57,707 bases of DNA, taken from assembly GCF_008017805.1 (NCBI RefSeq), contig NZ_VRTT01000047.1, positions 1 to 57,707 on the forward strand, given 5' to 3'. The translations under genes and the position numbers were made by a program. Every line of letters begins with the position of its first letter. The first letter of the stretch is position 1. This DNA comes from Paenibacillus sp. N3.4. GTDB taxonomy: Bacteria; Bacillota; Bacilli; Paenibacillales; NBRC-103111. Below, piece by piece: positions 33,760-41,279 of the stretch. The notes beneath the pieces were generated by a model. The model made no database searches. It saw only the letters and a list, made by a program, of their open reading frames with translations, and was not told where the DNA came from.

Positions 33760-33819
33760 TACGGAAAGAGTGGGAGTCGAACCCACGCACGCCTCGCGAC
33801 GCCTAACTGATTTCGAGTC
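33760..33819. repeat. attR: 60-bp repeat inside tRNA-Ser
   Basis: Identical to 25990-26049. This copy is continuous with the rest of the tRNA gene, so the tRNA stays functional after insertion. Confidence 0.92.
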
Positions 33820-33849
33820 AGCCCCCTTGGACCACTTGGGTACCTTTCC
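33762..33849 (-). tRNA. tRNA-Ser, anticodon CGA
   Basis: On the minus strand the gene starts GGAAAGG and ends CTTTCC plus discriminator G, with acceptor stem paired. The anticodon arm CTGA-CTCGAAA-TCAG gives anticodon CGA, which reads the serine codon UCG. A long variable arm (typical of tRNA-Ser) precedes GTGGG-TTCGACT-CCCAC, the T arm. CCA is not encoded. It is the insertion site of the island. Confidence 0.95.
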
Positions 33850-33918
33850 ATGAAAAGCGAGAACAGGACTTATTGTATCAAAAAAGTCAGGCTCTCGCAA
33901 GTCTTTTTCCTAATCGAT

Positions 33919-34134
33919 TTATGAAGACTCTTCTATGCTTTCCGGATTCGATCTCAACACCTTTTTCAGCTTGCTTTCGAACTTTGTTCTCGGCACCAAT
34001 ACACTATGTTTACAACCTACACATTTAATACGAATATCCATGCCCATCCGGATAATTTCCATTTCATTGGAACCGCACGGATGCGGCTTCTTCATTTGTA
34101 CAATATCACCGAGCTGGTACTGTTTCTTCTCCAT
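33919..34134 (-). CDS. DUF951 family protein (71 aa)
   Basis: A small beta-barrel-like protein of the DUF951 family (YyaB/YyaS neighbourhood in Bacillales). M-E-K-K-Q-Y-Q-L-G-D-I-V-Q-M-K-K-P-H-P-C-G followed by I-R-M-G-M-D-I-R-I-K-C-V-G-C are family hallmarks; the H-P-C-G and C-V-G-C cysteines may bind metal. It follows mscS by 46 bases on the same strand. Function unknown. Confidence 0.9.
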   Translation of the reverse strand: MEKKQYQLGDIVQMKKPHPCGSNEMEIIRMGMDIRIKCVGCKHSVLVPRTKFESKLKKVLRSNPESIEESS

Positions 34135-34180
34135 CTTCGTCCGCCTCCGCCTTTTCCGATTTTACGAACTACCCTACAGT

Positions 34181-35008
34181 CTAGGAAACCTCTATTTGTG
34201 TAATATCCAAATGCTTCTTGATCTCCGTATTCAAGAGTCTCGTGACATCAAACTGTTTATTTGGCTTGCACTCGGCAATAATTCGAATCTTCAGGTCTGT
34301 ACTTCCAACAACTTGAACACCGAGCACCTCAGGATCTTTGACAATATCTTCTGTAAGAAGCTGCACTTGTTTTACCGTTTCTTTCAGCGTTTTAGTTGCC
34401 TGATCAATATCTAAATGATTCGGAATGGTTACATCAACCACGGCCAGCGAGTTATACGTTGAAAAGTTCGTTACCTGCTTGATGTTCCCATTCGGAATGA
34501 TATGAACCTCACCTGTCCAACTCTTAATTCGCGTGACTCTAATCCCAATCTCTTCAACAGTCCCTTTGAATTGATCAATCTGAATCACATCTCCGACACC
34601 GAATTGATCTTCGAAAATAATGAAAAATCCCGTAATCACATCTTTCACCAAACTTTGTGCTCCGAAACCTATAGCTAGCCCTAGTACCCCTGCACTTGCT
34701 AATAAAGGTCCTAAATTTATGCCTACCTGCCCAAGAATCAGCAAGATGCAAATGAAATTAATCGTGTATGAGATTAAATTATGTACGAGTCTACTTATTG
34801 TATCTGATCTTCTTCTATTAAACTTAAGAGGAGATTTGTCCCTTGCTATCATCATATGAGACAACGCAGTCTCCGCAATTTTGATACTTACCTTCGAGAT
34901 GACATAAATCAATATAATCTTTGCTATTGTCCAAATTATAGAGGTAACAATTTCTGGTTTACTAACATGCTCGCGGATCCAATCTAAACATTGCGTTACT
35001 AAGGTCAT
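34181..35008 (-). CDS. mscS: Small-conductance mechanosensitive channel, MscS family (275 aa)
   Basis: A membrane channel opened by tension, releasing solutes during hypo-osmotic shock. Three membrane segments are seen; the pore helix includes G-V-L-G-L-A-I-G-F-G-A-Q-S-L-V-K-D, and the cytoplasmic beta domain begins F-G-V-G-D-V-I-Q-I and continues R-V-T-R-I-K-S-W-T-G-E. The C-terminal domain ends I-K-K-H-L-D-I-T-Q-I. Same strand as its neighbours. Confidence 0.95.
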   Translation of the reverse strand: MTLVTQCLDWIREHVSKPEIVTSIIWTIAKIILIYVISKVSIKIAETALSHMMIARDKSPLKFNRRRSDTISRLVHNLISYTINFICILLILGQVGINLGPLLASAGVLGLAIGFGAQSLVKDVITGFFIIFEDQFGVGDVIQIDQFKGTVEEIGIRVTRIKSWTGEVHIIPNGNIKQVTNFSTYNSLAVVDVTIPNHLDIDQATKTLKETVKQVQLLTEDIVKDPEVLGVQVVGSTDLKIRIIAECKPNKQFDVTRLLNTEIKKHLDITQIEVS

Positions 35009-35026
35009 TCAAAAGACCTCCCAATT

Positions 35027-35287
35027 TCATTCCATGGTAACATATTTATCATCCTCTTTAATATATATGCCTCTTATTTCTACATGCTCAAGTTGAATAA
35101 TTTCTTCTACCTGCGCTAGATTCTCTCCCGGAAATTCAATAGATAACGCGCATCCGGCTGTAATTTCTTTTGGCGTTGGCCTGATATCAATTTCGATATC
35201 TGCATACTCTAGCAGCATTTCAGCACGGAGTGCCTGCTGCGTAGAATCAAAAGCAAGCAGCATTATGGAAGGTTTCAGGAAAATCAC
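35027..35287 (-). CDS. DUF3343 domain protein (up to 86 aa)
   Basis: A small protein that resembles DUF3343, a family often found next to cysteine desulfurase-like or selenium/sulfur genes, which fits the desulfurase-like gene three genes away. A core L-L-A-F-D-S-T-Q-Q-A-L-R-A-E and I-R-P-T-P-K-E-I-T-A-G-C match; the G-C before the strand is the family's conserved cysteine. The start is unclear: AGGAG overlaps a GTG at 35287, while ATG 35263 is too far from it. Confidence 0.75.
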   Translation of the reverse strand: MIFLKPSIMLLAFDSTQQALRAEMLLEYADIEIDIRPTPKEITAGCALSIEFPGENLAQVEEIIQLEHVEIRGIYIKEDDKYVTME

Positions 35288-35361
35288 TCCTCTCGCTACG
35301 TATAAATGTCCCTATCTCTCCATATACTAGTAAAAAAGAAGGCAGCACTTGGAGGGATTTT

Positions 35362-35982
35362 ATGAAGTTCCAATTTGGTTCCAATGGATCCGTAGATAAC
35401 CGTTTAGCACCACTGAAAATCCAACATACAGATGCCGATACCCCATATCTTCTTTCTAAACATCTACAAGCCATTTTCAGCAAGCTACCAAACTATCAAC
35501 CTATCGTTGTCATCTGTGTTGGAACGGATCGCTCGACAGGTGATTCTCTCGGACCTTTAGTCGGTACGCATCTAAACCGTACCAATCTTCGGAACCTCCA
35601 TCTCTTTGGAACCTTGGATCAACCTGTTCATGCATTGAATTTAACTGAAACCGTAGAAACGATTCATAAACAGTTCCAAAATCCTTTCATCGTAGCTGTC
35701 GATGCTTGTCTAGGCCAAGTATCAAGCGTAGGGAGCATTCAAGTCGCTGAAGGACCACTTAAACCTGGTGCCGGTGTCAATAAAGATCTACCGCCTGTTG
35801 GAGATATCCATGTTACTGGCATCGTTAACGTTGGTGGCTTTATGGAGTATTTTGTTCTTCAAAATACACGACTTAGCTTAGTTATGAGTATGGCTACTAT
35901 AATAGGTGACGCTCTTCATTCTGCTTTGCGACGCTCTCAAGCTTACGTGCCAAGTGCTACGGCTGTTTTAAAGTTTGATTAA
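35362..35982 (+). CDS. yyaC: YyaC family spore protease-like protein (206 aa)
   Basis: A homologue of the germination-protease-like protein YyaC of endospore formers. V-V-I-C-V-G-T-D-R-S-T-G-D-S-L-G-P-L-V-G-T is the family signature, and A-V-D-A-C-L-G follows; these hold the aspartates found in the GPR-type active site. ATG 35362 follows GGAGGG. It is divergent from the DUF3343 gene and overlaps the end of the DUF4446 gene by 26 bases. Its presence shows that the organism makes endospores. Confidence 0.92.
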   Translation: MKFQFGSNGSVDNRLAPLKIQHTDADTPYLLSKHLQAIFSKLPNYQPIVVICVGTDRSTGDSLGPLVGTHLNRTNLRNLHLFGTLDQPVHALNLTETVETIHKQFQNPFIVAVDACLGQVSSVGSIQVAEGPLKPGAGVNKDLPPVGDIHVTGIVNVGGFMEYFVLQNTRLSLVMSMATIIGDALHSALRRSQAYVPSATAVLKFD

Positions 35983-36451
35983 TCGCTTCTTTTTCCTCTG
36001 GACTCAAAGAGTAATTCGATTGCCCCTTAACAATTGGTTTGGCATATAGATATGTCTGCTCTCGACTATGAATCCCAGTTAGAATCACACCATCCTGATA
36101 CTCATCAAGGATCGCAATGGTAAAGCTCATATCACTGCCCCCTCTGTCACCAAAAGCATTATATCGGTGAATCGCAACTTTCGATTTCATTTTGGTCAAT
36201 ACTTCACGAATACGATCCACTTGGGCTGAAATCGATACCGATTCGGCCTTTTGCATGTTGATCGCATTTTGCATAGTAATGATTAACTCTTCCATGTTGT
36301 CTGCTTGAGATCCATTTATCATTCGTACATATTGTTTACGCAGTGATGATAATTTAGAAAACAAAATGAGAATACATACAAATAATACGATAATCAAGGC
36401 CAAACAAATTAAAACAATTAACCCTCCATCAATGCCAAACATTTCCCCCAT
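35957..36451 (-). CDS. DUF4446 membrane protein (164 aa)
   Basis: One N-terminal membrane segment (LIVLICLALIIVLFVCILIL), then a coiled-coil-like stretch (about 50-95), then the family domain V-A-I-H-R-Y-N-A-F-G-D-R-G-G-S-D-M-S-F, with I-H-S-R-E-Q-T-Y-L-Y. The DUF4446 gene is commonly placed beside parB/noc in Firmicutes. Function unknown. Convergent with yyaC. Confidence 0.88.
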   Translation of the reverse strand: MGEMFGIDGGLIVLICLALIIVLFVCILILFSKLSSLRKQYVRMINGSQADNMEELIITMQNAINMQKAESVSISAQVDRIREVLTKMKSKVAIHRYNAFGDRGGSDMSFTIAILDEYQDGVILTGIHSREQTYLYAKPIVKGQSNYSLSPEEKEAINQTLKQP

Positions 36452-36469
36452 GTTATCCCTCTTCCTACC

Positions 36470-37627
36470 TTATGCATATTGTGCACGAATTTCTTTGACA
36501 GCGTCAATAAGTGCTTCTATTTCCTCATTTTTAGTCAAATAACCAATGCTCGCCCGAACTGCACCTTTCTCTAATGTGCCAGCTGCTTCATGGGCTAATG
36601 GGGTACAATGATACCCTGCTCTGACGGCAATTTGAAACGATTGATCAAGAATGAATGCTGCCTCTGAGGAATCCACATCCTGAATATTAAAGGAAACGAT
36701 TCCTGTTTTATTTTGTCCAAGCGCAGGTCCAAGTACCGACACTCCTTCAATTCCCAGAAGTCCTCCCATTAATAATTGTGTCTGGCTCCATTCTTTTGCA
36801 TGTATCTTCTCGACTGTTTCATGCAATACGAATTTAACACCCTCATTTAATCCGGCAATCCCTACCGTATTTTGAGTCCCTGCTTCATAGCGATCAGGGC
36901 GTACTGTCGGTTGATGAACAGCTTCCGATTGACTCCCTGTCCCCCCATGCAGCAATGGCTCCAAATTAATGTCTGGATGAATATATAATCCCCCCGTTCC
37001 CTGAGGCCCTAGAAGGCCCTTGTGGCCCGGAAAGGCTAACATATCGATATTCATATCACCCACATGGATAGGCAACACACCGGCGCTCTGAGCCGCATCT
37101 ACTAACAGCCTCACACCATGCGCACGACAGATCTCCCCAATCTCTGCTATAGGCATAATGGTTCCTAATAAATTAGAACTATGATTCACCACGACAAGGG
37201 TTGTATTTGACTTTATGGCCTGCTTTAAATCATCAAGCTTTAGATTGCCTTGTTCGTTATTTACTAAATAAGTAAGCTCTACTTGATTAGCAGCCTTCAA
37301 ATACTCAAGAGGTCTACGAACAGAATTATGCTCAATGTTCGTGCATATGACATGATCGCCTGGCTTCACGAATCCTTTAATAGCTTGATTTAACGCATGC
37401 GTAGTATTCAAGGCAAAACTTATATCATTCGGATTGCGAATGCTGAATAAGCGAGCCAAATTTTTTCTTGTATCAAATAATACTCTACTGGCTTGGACAG
37501 CCATCTGATGACTGCCTCGGCCTGGGTTAGCTGCGTATTCATGCATACATTGCATCATCGCTTCCATCACTGCTGGCGGCTTTGGCCAGGAGGATGCAGC
37601 TTGATCAAAGTAAATTATCGGATTCAC
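36470..37627 (-). CDS. Class V aminotransferase, cysteine desulfurase-like (385 aa)
   Basis: A PLP enzyme with the SufS/NifS-like fold. I-Y-F-D-Q-A-A-S-S-W-P-K-P at the start, E-H-N-S-V-R-R-P, V-D-A-A-Q-S-A-G-V (PLP-ring aspartate) and the Schiff-base lysine in A-F-P-G-H-K-G-L-L-G-P-Q-G-T are present, as is R-A-G-Y-H-C-T-P-L-A-H with a cysteine at the loop that takes sulfur. It would release sulfur from cysteine. It lies near a DUF3343 gene, a recurrent pair, so sulfur transfer for an accessory pathway is a reasonable inference. Confidence 0.9.
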   Translation of the reverse strand: MNPIIYFDQAASSWPKPPAVMEAMMQCMHEYAANPGRGSHQMAVQASRVLFDTRKNLARLFSIRNPNDISFALNTTHALNQAIKGFVKPGDHVICTNIEHNSVRRPLEYLKAANQVELTYLVNNEQGNLKLDDLKQAIKSNTTLVVVNHSSNLLGTIMPIAEIGEICRAHGVRLLVDAAQSAGVLPIHVGDMNIDMLAFPGHKGLLGPQGTGGLYIHPDINLEPLLHGGTGSQSEAVHQPTVRPDRYEAGTQNTVGIAGLNEGVKFVLHETVEKIHAKEWSQTQLLMGGLLGIEGVSVLGPALGQNKTGIVSFNIQDVDSSEAAFILDQSFQIAVRAGYHCTPLAHEAAGTLEKGAVRASIGYLTKNEEIEALIDAVKEIRAQYA

Positions 37628-37706
37628 ACTACCCTCTCCTCACAAATATAGCATACCTTAGTTTAATCCTTCTTAGCGAAAGAAAACCATGGTATGCTAT
37701 CTAATT

Positions 37707-38579
37707 TTAAGAAATCTTACCTTGAAGCAATTCCAGTAGACGATTCAGATCATCCTTAGAATAATACAGAAGTTCTATCTTACCTTTATCCTGCTGATTT
37801 TTTATTTTCACTGTTGTTCGGAAAATATCTCTTAACTGCTCTTCAGCTTGATTAATGTAAGGATCTCTGTTTTTTTCTTTTGGCTTTGCTTTTTCCTTTT
37901 CCGTACCTGGTTGTTCTTCAAGCATTTTTACTGCCTCTTCAAGTTCTCTTACACTCCATTGCTTACTGATTGTGGTATCAGCAAGTTCTTTCTTTGTCTT
38001 ATCGTCCTTTACTCCGACAATTGCTCTTGCATGACCCATCGATAATGTTCCACGTGAAACATATTGTTTGATAGATTCCGGTAATTGAAGAAGTCTTAAG
38101 AAGTTAGCAATATGCGACCTGCTCTTCCCTACCTTGGCTGAAAGTTCTTCTTGTGTTAAAGAGAACTGGTCAATTATGCCTTGATACGCAAAAGCAATCT
38201 CCATAGCATTCAAGTCTTCGCGCTGCACATTTTCGATTAATGCAATCTCCATTACTTGTTGATCAGAAAAACTTCTTTCAACAGCTGGAATTGTTGCTAA
38301 TCCGGAAACCTGCGAAGCTCTAAACCTACGTTCACCTGCAATGATTTCGAACCCTTTTAAAACTTTACGAACGATAATCGGCTGGATAACTCCATGTTCT
38401 TTAATGGAATCGGCCAATTCTTTAATGCTATCTTCATTGAAGTGTTTTCGTGGTTGATAAGGGTTAGCTCTAAGTTGTGACAGCGGAATCTGAATGACTT
38501 TATCACTATCATCAATATGCAATGAGGTAATTAAAGCGTCTAAACCTTTGCCTAAACCTTTAGACATACCTTTTGTCAT
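37707..38579 (-). CDS. parB: Chromosome partitioning protein ParB/Spo0J (290 aa)
   Basis: ParB loads at parS and spreads as a CTP-dependent clamp to organise the origin region and recruit condensin. The N-terminal CTPase fold has I-P-L-S-Q-L-R-A-N-P-Y-Q-P-R and G-E-R-R-F-R-A; the central HTH is in L-T-Q-E-E-L-S-A-K-V-G-K-S-R-S-H-I-A; the C-terminus is a dimerisation helix pair. ATG 38579 overlaps the parA stop (ATGA). A perfect parS lies inside the gene at 38046. Confidence 0.96.
   Translation of the reverse strand: MTKGMSKGLGKGLDALITSLHIDDSDKVIQIPLSQLRANPYQPRKHFNEDSIKELADSIKEHGVIQPIIVRKVLKGFEIIAGERRFRASQVSGLATIPAVERSFSDQQVMEIALIENVQREDLNAMEIAFAYQGIIDQFSLTQEELSAKVGKSRSHIANFLRLLQLPESIKQYVSRGTLSMGHARAIVGVKDDKTKKELADTTISKQWSVRELEEAVKMLEEQPGTEKEKAKPKEKNRDPYINQAEEQLRDIFRTTVKIKNQQDKGKIELLYYSKDDLNRLLELLQGKIS
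38046..38061. promoter_or_regulatory. parS site inside parB
   Basis: TGTTCCACGTGAAACA matches the 16-bp parS consensus bound by ParB. In Bacillus a parS also lies within spo0J. Confidence 0.93.
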
Positions 38580-39334
38580 ACGGACATCACTTCCTTCGCG
38601 AGCTCTAAATACACTTCCGCGCCTTTGGATCTGGGATCATAAGTTATAATGGATTGCCCGTGACTTGGTGCTTCACTCAAACGAACATTTCTTGGAATAA
38701 TCGTTTGGTACACTTTCGTCTGGAAATATTTCTTCACTTCTTCAATAACTTGAATACCTAAATTTGTTCTGGCGTCAAACATAGTCAGAAGAACACCTTC
38801 AATTTGAAGCCCTGTATTAAGATGCTTTTGAACTAATCGAACTGTGTTTAATAATTGACTTAGTCCTTCAAGCGCATAATATTCACATTGAATTGGGATA
38901 ATGACAGAATCCGCAGCTGTTAAAGAATTAATGGTTAAAAGACCTAAAGATGGAGGACAATCGATAAGAATATAATCATATAAATGTTTAACTAAATGAA
39001 GGGATTTTTTCAATCTAACTTCTCTTGAAATGGTTGGGACAAGCTCGATTTCGGCCCCTGCAAGTTGAATAGTTGCCGGTAAAATTTTAAGATTAGGGAC
39101 ATTAGTATCTACTGTAGCATCTTTAGGATGTACATCATTAATGAGAACATCATAGATACAATTCGCGACATCTGCTTTATTGATACCGATTCCACTTGTC
39201 GTATTCCCTTGTGGATCTATATCAACTAACAGCACTCTTTTCCCTAGTGATGCCAGGGAAGCACCCAAATTCACAGAAGTCGTCGTCTTTCCGACGCCAC
39301 CCTTCTGATTCGTTATTGCTATTATTTTAGACAA
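38576..39334 (-). CDS. parA: Chromosome partitioning ATPase ParA/Soj (252 aa)
   Basis: A deviant Walker-type ATPase that works with ParB on origin segregation and also controls DnaA. The deviant Walker A is K-G-G-V-G-K-T-T at about residues 11-18, then V-D-I-D-P-Q-G-N and L-I-D-C-P-P-S-L-G. I prefer the TTG at 39334, spaced well from GAGGTGA, since the ATG at 39340 lies too close to that site. Overlaps parB by four bases. Confidence 0.95.
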   Translation of the reverse strand: MSKIIAITNQKGGVGKTTTSVNLGASLASLGKRVLLVDIDPQGNTTSGIGINKADVANCIYDVLINDVHPKDATVDTNVPNLKILPATIQLAGAEIELVPTISREVRLKKSLHLVKHLYDYILIDCPPSLGLLTINSLTAADSVIIPIQCEYYALEGLSQLLNTVRLVQKHLNTGLQIEGVLLTMFDARTNLGIQVIEEVKKYFQTKVYQTIIPRNVRLSEAPSHGQSIITYDPRSKGAEVYLELAKEVMSV

Positions 39335-39490
39335 AACCATTTCACCTCAATCGCTTATGTTCCAAATACCAAATAAAACAGTACTACTATCTTAACATAT
39401 CTAGGAACGAGTTACCTTATCTATATTTCATAAATTGGTCAATAAGATGCAAAAAACGCTTGCGCCGTTTAAGGTAGCAATAAATGCTCA

Positions 39491-40306
39491 TTATCGTTTA
39501 GGAATTTTAATAATAATCTCATAATGATCCTCATGATCTTGTTCCGATGTGTTTATATTCAGACCAGAACTCGTGACCATTTCAACGGATTGACGAATTG
39601 TATTTAAGGCCAAACGAACATCCTTAGTGAAGGAAACGCGACGGGTTTTCTTGATTTTTGTGGCTTCTTTAAGAAAATTTATTTTAATTTCCGTTTGTTT
39701 AACATTAAGCTCTTTGCTGATAATTTCTTCTAAAACTTTAACCTGTAATTCTTCTTGATCAAGAGAAAGTAGTGCCCTAGCGTGCCGCTCTGTTATTTTC
39801 CGTTCCATTAAAGCCATTTTGACGGGCTCACTTAAATGAAGCAATCGAATCTTATTCGCAATTGTAGACTGACTCTTCCCAAGACGTTGTGCTAAGCTTT
39901 CTTGCGTAAGATCATGCATTTCGATTAATTGTTGATAGGCCGCGGCTTCTTCAATGGCTGTAAGGCCTTCTCGCTGCAAATTCTCAATAAGAGCAATGGA
40001 GGCAGCTTGAGAATCATTAAAATCGCGAACTATCGCTGGGATAGTGTCTAGGCCCAGTTTCTTAACAGCTCGAAGACGTCGTTCTCCGGCAATCAACTCA
40101 AATACATTATTCTTAACACGAACAACGATAGGTTGAATAATTCCATGCGTTCTGATCGTTTGACATAATTCATCAATACGATCCTCATCAAACAAGGTCC
40201 GCGGTTGATAGGGGCTTGGAATAATACTATTTACAGGTATGTTCTTGACCTCGTCTGTCGATGAACGATCAGTAAGACCAAACAGCTTTGAAATTTGTTC
40301 TTTCAT
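39491..40306 (-). CDS. noc: Nucleoid occlusion protein Noc (271 aa)
   Basis: Noc is a ParB paralogue that binds DNA and the membrane and keeps the division septum off the nucleoid. An N-terminal membrane-targeting helix (MKEQISKLFGL) is followed by I-P-S-P-Y-Q-P-R-T, G-E-R-R-L-R-A-V-K, and an HTH (L-T-Q-E-S-L-A-Q-R-L-G-K-S-Q-S-T-I-A). The position, between rsmG and parA, fits Noc rather than ParB. I use ATG 40306, because relatives begin with this helix; a longer frame to 40396 is unlikely. Confidence 0.93.
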   Translation of the reverse strand: MKEQISKLFGLTDRSSTDEVKNIPVNSIIPSPYQPRTLFDEDRIDELCQTIRTHGIIQPIVVRVKNNVFELIAGERRLRAVKKLGLDTIPAIVRDFNDSQAASIALIENLQREGLTAIEEAAAYQQLIEMHDLTQESLAQRLGKSQSTIANKIRLLHLSEPVKMALMERKITERHARALLSLDQEELQVKVLEEIISKELNVKQTEIKINFLKEATKIKKTRRVSFTKDVRLALNTIRQSVEMVTSSGLNINTSEQDHEDHYEIIIKIPKR

Positions 40307-40529
40307 AGGAAAACTTACCACCAACTCTTCCCGTAGTTTAAGCGACCAATACGATCCAAAGATAGACGACCTCTCCGCCCTACAGGACGAAATCACTTGT
40401 CAAGGTTGCGGCGATTATGATGACAATTGAAATCAGAAACGTGCCAAGTATGTTATGAATCTCTATCTATAATTAATTCAACACGCAAACTGATTTTCCT
40501 TCTATAAATTGGTGAACATTGTATGTAAA

Positions 40530-40545
40530 TGTTTCACGTGGAACA
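40530..40545. promoter_or_regulatory. parS site upstream of noc
   Basis: TGTTTCACGTGGAACA matches the parS consensus, just beyond the rsmG stop codon. Confidence 0.93.
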
Positions 40546-40547
40546 TG

Positions 40548-41276
40548 TTATGACTTAACTAATGGACTTTTAAGAGGTAATCCAGCTTTCCGAGGATACT
40601 TAGCTGGCGTTGCTCCTATTTTCTTTATTTCAACAAAGTGACGAACAGATTCTTCAATCGGTAATTGTAATCGATTCACTTTCACAATTTTACCTCTTAG
40701 CTCTGATAAACTAAAAGAAGAATCTACAAGCTCCTCTTCAATTTCTGAACCTTTCATAGCAATAAAGATCCCATCTCTCTTAACAAAAGGAAGACAAAAT
40801 TCATTTAAAACTTGAAGTCGTGCAACAGCACGAGCGGTTACAAGGTCAAATTGATCTCGGTATTGTGGCAGTCTAGCTATATCCTCTGCCCTGCCGTGTA
40901 CACATTGCGTATCCGTAATACCTAATAGAGAAACTAACTCTCGTAAAAACTGAATGCGTTTATTTAAAGAGTCTACTATTGTAACTTGAAGATGAGGAAA
41001 TGCTATTTTCAATGGAATGCTGGGAAAACCAGCTCCCGATCCAATATCTGCAACTGTTGTTGCTTTGCTCATAGGGAAATTGAAAGAAAGAGAGAGAGAG
41101 TCGTAGAAATGTTTCAAGTATACTTGCTCTCTCTCCGTTATTGCTGTCAGATTCATTTTCTCATTCCACTCAACAAGCGTTTTATAATAAATTTCAAATT
41201 GATCCAATTGTTGAGCAGAAAGTGTAAGGTTATGAACTTCTAATAAAGAAACAAATTGTTGTTGAATAGCATCCAT
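40548..41276 (-). CDS. rsmG: 16S rRNA (guanine527-N7)-methyltransferase RsmG (242 aa)
   Basis: RsmG methylates G527 in the 16S 530 loop using S-adenosylmethionine. The SAM-binding motif is V-A-D-I-G-S-G-A-G-F-P-S-I-P-L, followed by V-T-I-V-D-S-L-N-K-R and V-H-G-R-A-E-D; the late V-T-A-R-A-V-A motif is catalytic in the family. Three bases separate it from mnmG. Loss gives low-level streptomycin resistance in other species; here the gene is intact. Confidence 0.96.
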   Translation of the reverse strand: MDAIQQQFVSLLEVHNLTLSAQQLDQFEIYYKTLVEWNEKMNLTAITEREQVYLKHFYDSLSLSFNFPMSKATTVADIGSGAGFPSIPLKIAFPHLQVTIVDSLNKRIQFLRELVSLLGITDTQCVHGRAEDIARLPQYRDQFDLVTARAVARLQVLNEFCLPFVKRDGIFIAMKGSEIEEELVDSSFSLSELRGKIVKVNRLQLPIEESVRHFVEIKKIGATPAKYPRKAGLPLKSPLVKS

Positions 41277-41279
41277 AAT

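Larger units (their letters stand above)
25990..33819. mobile_element. Genomic island inserted at tRNA-Ser(CGA)
   Basis: The segment is bounded by exact 60-bp direct repeats, one inside the intact tRNA-Ser gene. The recombinase gene sits next to the tRNA, as usual. Cargo: an NTase, a 139-residue protein, a DUF4062 protein and a TIR-like protein (one operon), a 431-residue HEPN-type protein, a holin-like toxin, and phage-like remnants. Composition is clearly AT-richer than the flanking housekeeping genes. No capsid, tail, relaxase or replication genes are seen, so it is an island or a decayed prophage or ICE rather than an active phage. Confidence 0.88.
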
